From NCBI RefSeq assembly GCF_003025615.1, contig NZ_PYMJ01000005.1, positions 1 through 64,000 of the forward strand: 64,000 bases of DNA, in the 5' to 3' direction. Position numbers and translations under genes: made by a program. Position 1 is the first letter of the stretch. Every line of letters starts with the position of its first letter. The stretch is from Photobacterium frigidiphilum. GTDB lineage: Bacteria; Pseudomonadota; Gammaproteobacteria; Enterobacterales; Vibrionaceae. The notes under the pieces were generated by a model that was not told the origin of the DNA, made no database searches, and saw only the letters and a list, made by a program, of their open reading frames with translations. Below are positions 61,462-64,000 of this stretch, in pieces.

Positions 61462-61816
61462 AACTCACCTCCTTGATAGTCAAATAAATGTGTGGATACA
61501 GGTGATAGAGCCACCATTATTGTTGAGTAGAACAGTAGTAAATATCAGAAGACGAGGAAATAGTGATCTGAAAGCACCTTTTGATGTATGAATATCTGAA
61601 AATTGGATCCAGACGTATATTTAATGCGCTCTGTTTCACGGTGAGCTTTTATCAAGCTGACCAGTAACGGAAAATATTGAATAATCAGATGACTTTCTAC
61701 CTAGTGAAATTAATTTTTTGAAGGCTAAGCTAAAATCTAATGTAAATCAGTGTCACGATGCTTTGAATGGAATTTAAGTCGCTGTAAGGTAGAGAGAACA
61801 GGAAGAGAGGCTGCTT
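61462..61816. other. Intergenic region before the small membrane protein gene
   Basis: About 355 bp without a supportable gene, between divergent genes. GAGG lies six bases before the ATG at 61817. No other clear element. Confidence 0.45.
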
Positions 61817-62182
61817 ATGGCTAATATTGAAATGGTGGTAACGCGAACTCGACGTATTGAGCATTTATTACGTCAGCATTATCACGCTGAAGGAAAAGGA
61901 CTGCATCAGTTAATTAGCAGTAGTGAAGAACGTTTACCGCATGAAATTGTGCCTAAGTTACGCTTTATCGCATCGGTTCGTAATAAAACGGTTCACGAAG
62001 ATGGTTATCAACTTGATGACAAAAAAGGGTTTTTAGCTGCATGCAAGTTATGTGAAAAAGAGCTTACCCCGCGAAGTGGACGTTTTATATGGGGGGTAGC
62101 AGTATTTCTCGTATTCGGTTTTACAGCCCTCGCAATATGGTTTTATTCAGTCCATTGGCATCACATTAAGCTAGCACTTTAG
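61817..62182 (+). CDS. DUF4145/HEPN-like protein with C-terminal membrane anchor
   Basis: A 121-residue protein. The N-terminal about 90 residues are helical (TRTRRIEHLLRQHYHAEGKG, LPHEIVPKLRFIASVRNKTVHEDGY). RNKTVH fits the Rx4-6H pattern of HEPN-fold proteins, and the overall pattern is like DUF4145. One membrane segment (about 92-112, GVAVFLVFGFTALAIWFYSV) is C-terminal, so the domain faces the cytoplasm. Function not known. GAGG lies six bases upstream; a terminator follows. Confidence 0.7.
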   Translation: MANIEMVVTRTRRIEHLLRQHYHAEGKGLHQLISSSEERLPHEIVPKLRFIASVRNKTVHEDGYQLDDKKGFLAACKLCEKELTPRSGRFIWGVAVFLVFGFTALAIWFYSVHWHHIKLAL

Positions 62183-62210
62183 GGTGCACCGATATCACGA
62201 TCTCATTCTG

Positions 62211-62240
62211 AAGGCCCTGTTATTCAACAGAGCCTTTTTT
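62211..62240 (+). terminator. Terminator of the small membrane protein gene
   Basis: Stem AAGGC-C-CTGTT/AACAG-A-GCCTT with one internal mismatch and a T run of seven. Confidence 0.82.
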
Positions 62241-62300
62241 TATCGTTATATTCATTTTTCTTACCCAAAAATGCTGACTACGGATTTATCCTGAAGGGTA

Positions 62301-62396
62301 TTACGTCAAGATGCGTATGTCAGTGAGAATTGATGGATTTGCAGTCAAGACGTTGATTTAACAATATCGTTGCTCTGCATCATGAACAAACAGGTA
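62301..62396. repeat. 97-bp dispersed intergenic repeat, copy B
   Basis: Begins TTACGTCAAGATGC and ends CAGGTA. It aligns with copy A at 56889-56986 at nearly the same length, with many substitutions. It contains no ORF. Confidence 0.7.
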
Positions 62397-62490
62397 TCGG
62401 TTTTAAGAGTTAATTTCCCTTCGTTGCAGCTTAAATAGCATCATTCAGAAGAGGAATGATTGGAATGTGATATGGATGAGCAGTAGAAAC

Positions 62491-62518
62491 AAAAATGGCG
62501 CCGAAAGGCGCCATTTTT
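62491..62518. terminator. Perfect bidirectional terminator before the 26-residue ORF's 3' end
   Basis: AAAAATGGCGCC-GAAA-GGCGCCATTTTT, a perfect 12-bp stem with T runs on both strands. On the minus strand it lies 17 bp after the stop codon of the small ORF at 62536-62616. Confidence 0.9.
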
Positions 62519-62535
62519 ATGGAATTTTTTTGAAC

Positions 62536-62616
62536 TTAATAGATTACAGGCAGTGTCATCAGGCCCATTACTATTGCGATCATCACAAGTCCTTGTTTTT
62601 GAGAAGAAGTGAACAT
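62536..62616 (-). CDS. 26-residue predicted membrane peptide
   Basis: A very short ORF, MFTSSQKQGLVMIAIVMG followed by LMTLPVIY. A charged head (residues 1-8) precedes one hydrophobic helix (about 9-26). AAGGAG lies seven bases before the ATG; a promoter (62659-62688) is upstream and a perfect terminator (62491-62518) downstream. The layout recalls small stress-related membrane proteins such as E. coli YnhF, with only loose sequence similarity. I do not know its function. Confidence 0.72.
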   Translation of the reverse strand: MFTSSQKQGLVMIAIVMGLMTLPVIY

Positions 62617-62658
62617 AGTAGGTCTCCTTGGTTAGCTGCTGTATTCATCTTGATAAAG

Positions 62659-62688
62659 AGAATAGCATCTTTTTTGGTGCTTAGGCAA
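62659..62688 (-). promoter_or_regulatory. Candidate promoter of the 26-residue ORF
   Basis: On the minus strand TTGCCT (62683-62688) and TATTCT (62659-62664), spacer 18 bp, 43 bp upstream of the ATG. Confidence 0.5.
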
Positions 62689-62689
62689 G

Positions 62690-63461
62690 CCAAAGTTGAC
62701 TTTTTGCATTAAAAGAGGGTTTTAACTGGAGTTAATTATCCACTTTGGCTCCTATAAACTGTATTTTTTAGTGTGTTCTTAATTTGAACGATTTGTTTTT
62801 TTGCTGCTGAGTTTTCATGTAACCTGTTGATTTTAAATGCTAATGTGGTATCCATTAATATTGCTTTTCGTCATGACAAAATTAACTATTTATTTATTGG
62901 ATCATTATTGGGCTGGAGGTGGCTAGGTATCTTTTAGACGGGTTGGTATTTTGTAAAGATGGCATAATTAGATTTGTATTATATAAAACACGCAATAAAC
63001 CACTGTTTTATTTCAGGTTGTTGAATTTAATGGCATGGTATAAAACGATGAGGCATGTTTGGTAAGCTTGGCTTGGGTTTTGGTGTTTATATTGGTCGTT
63101 ATGCTTTTAAGTGATTGATTTTGATTGTTTGTTGTTATTGTTGTTATTGTTTATGTAAAGCGATTTAAGGCTGGTTTTTCATTGGAAGTCATACCAAATG
63201 ATGAAGAATGTCAGGCGAGGAGAATACCAAGGCTTATTTTGGTGAGTTATCCAGATATTAGGTTGATTAAAGGCATAGTTTACTTGTTCGATGAGTATGT
63301 CGGGTCTACATAATGTCAGAGGTTTAAATATGCAGCTAAAGGTAGATATAGCTAAAATTCATAATGGTTTTTCTAGCGGGGTCTAGTTATGAAGGTATTA
63401 CGCTAGACAATTGCGGTTGGGTTTCTACACTGTCTTGGCTTATAACTATATCGGTGATGCT
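62690..63461. other. AT/T-rich non-coding stretch
   Basis: About 770 bp with no gene I can support. A 62-codon frame starting at TTG 63125 has no RBS, begins in a T-rich repeat (TTGTTGTTATTGTTGTTATTG) and resembles nothing I know. It may be decayed DNA. The promoter of the yhhN-type gene probably lies in its last part. Confidence 0.4.
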
Positions 63462-64000
63462 ATGTGGGTTTGGTTAGCCATCTCTCTATCGGGTTTATTA
63501 CATATTAATGCGGCTTATCATGGGCCCAAATGGCAGTTTTACTTATTCAAGCCATTTACCATGGTGTTGTTACTGATTATTGCTTGGCAAACAGGGCTAG
63601 GCAGTTTCTATCAACAAGCCATTTTTGTTGGTTTGTTATTCTCTATCATTGGGGATGTGTTGCTAATGCAGCCCCAAAAGCGTTTTGTTCAGGGGCTCAT
63701 CAGCTTCTTATTGGCCCATGTCGTTTACTCGGCGGCTTTCTGGAGTCAGCTTTCTGGCAGTATCGTGTGGTGGTTACCCGCGATGTTATTTGCTGGGGGG
63801 GTTATTGTCTTTTTGTTATTGCTGCCGTCTTTAGGGCGTTTAATCCTACCTGTTGCGGTTTATATCGCGATGATCACTCAAATGGCGTGGGCGGCGGGTG
63901 AGTTTTGGTTAACGGCTCAATCGACCGTTGGGCTATTGGCACTTGTTGGTGCGCTGATTTTTGTGGTGTCTGATATTTTATTAGCGATTGAGCACTTCCG
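63462..64000 (+). CDS. Lysoplasmalogenase-family protein (YhhN/TMEM86), cut by the window end
   Basis: The frame is open from ATG 63462 to the last base, so the 3' end lies outside (179 complete codons seen). It is very hydrophobic, with about six membrane segments visible. AAYHGPKWQFYLFKPFTMVL, FSIIGDVLLMQPQKRF and LLAHVVYSAAF match the YhhN family, whose animal members hydrolyse lysoplasmalogens. The bacterial role is unclear. GGTGA lies a few bases upstream. E. coli yhhN also neighbours yhhM. Confidence 0.85.
   Translation, partial: MWVWLAISLSGLLHINAAYHGPKWQFYLFKPFTMVLLLIIAWQTGLGSFYQQAIFVGLLFSIIGDVLLMQPQKRFVQGLISFLLAHVVYSAAFWSQLSGSIVWWLPAMLFAGGVIVFLLLLPSLGRLILPVAVYIAMITQMAWAAGEFWLTAQSTVGLLALVGALIFVVSDILLAIEHF

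Noticed and set aside
62467-62712. 81-codon plus-strand frame
   Set aside because: It runs through a terminator hairpin and antisense to the better supported 26-residue ORF; composition is not protein-like.
63125-63313. 62-codon frame with a hydrophobic N-terminus
   Set aside because: TTG start, no RBS and low-complexity origin; kept only as a possible decayed sequence.
63530-63901. 123-codon plus-strand frame
   Set aside because: Out of frame with the YhhN-type gene beginning at 63462, which explains the same DNA better.

Overview
The window reads as chromosomal DNA of a Vibrionaceae gammaproteobacterium, most likely Photobacterium or a close relative. This is inferred from protein similarity, moderate AT-richness and gene order. 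Several blocks match what I remember of Vibrio cholerae chromosome I (ilvY-ilvC-ubiK-vexBAR-rep-cytochrome c5; thiCEFSGH; rmuC-ubiEJB-tatABCD-hemB; uspA-ftnA). Others match E. coli blocks (uspB-yhiN, yigL-pldB-rhtB, yhhM/yhhN). No database search was possible, so species and synteny are from memory.

Layout. 1-310: the 3' end of an rRNA operon (5S rRNA, tRNA-Asp, terminator). 349-3200: divergent ilvY/ilvC, then ubiK. 3333-8215: a VexAB-type RND efflux operon with its TetR regulator and a long palindromic operator. 8363-10889: Rep helicase and a cytochrome c5. 11133-11762: a tRNA operon Arg-His-Pro-His-Pro. 12447-17887: a peptide-type ABC importer with a double ATPase, a binding protein and two permeases; an internal terminator-like hairpin follows the binding protein. 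18035-18142: tRNA-Trp. 18302-19850: a fluoride riboswitch in front of a CLC-F fluoride/proton antiporter. 19920-26346: a TPP riboswitch and thiCEFSGH. 26385-31685: an aminopeptidase P-like enzyme, a LysR/Bcr-CflA divergent pair and an EamA transporter. 31906-40127: rmuC, ubiquinone genes, the Tat translocase, tatD and hemB. 40150-45418: an EamA transporter, uspA, ferritin, uspB, an MscS-type channel and a YhiN flavoprotein. 45622-56849: lipoproteins, an aldehyde dehydrogenase-TetR operon with a clear operator, TapT, an EVE protein, yigL, pldB, rhtB, an EAL-HDOD protein, a patatin and a LysR regulator. 57040-64000: an AbgT transporter, an SDR enzyme, an acyltransferase, small DUF proteins, a 26-residue membrane peptide gene and the start of a YhhN-type gene cut by the window edge.

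Most of the window is core metabolism and envelope biology. I see no prophage, integron, transposase, CRISPR array or classical defence island. The least explained parts are the fluoride riboswitch expression platform, the 26-residue ORF with its own promoter, RBS and terminator, two families of short intergenic repeats, the extended N-terminus of ThiE, and a small membrane-anchored protein with an Rx4H motif.
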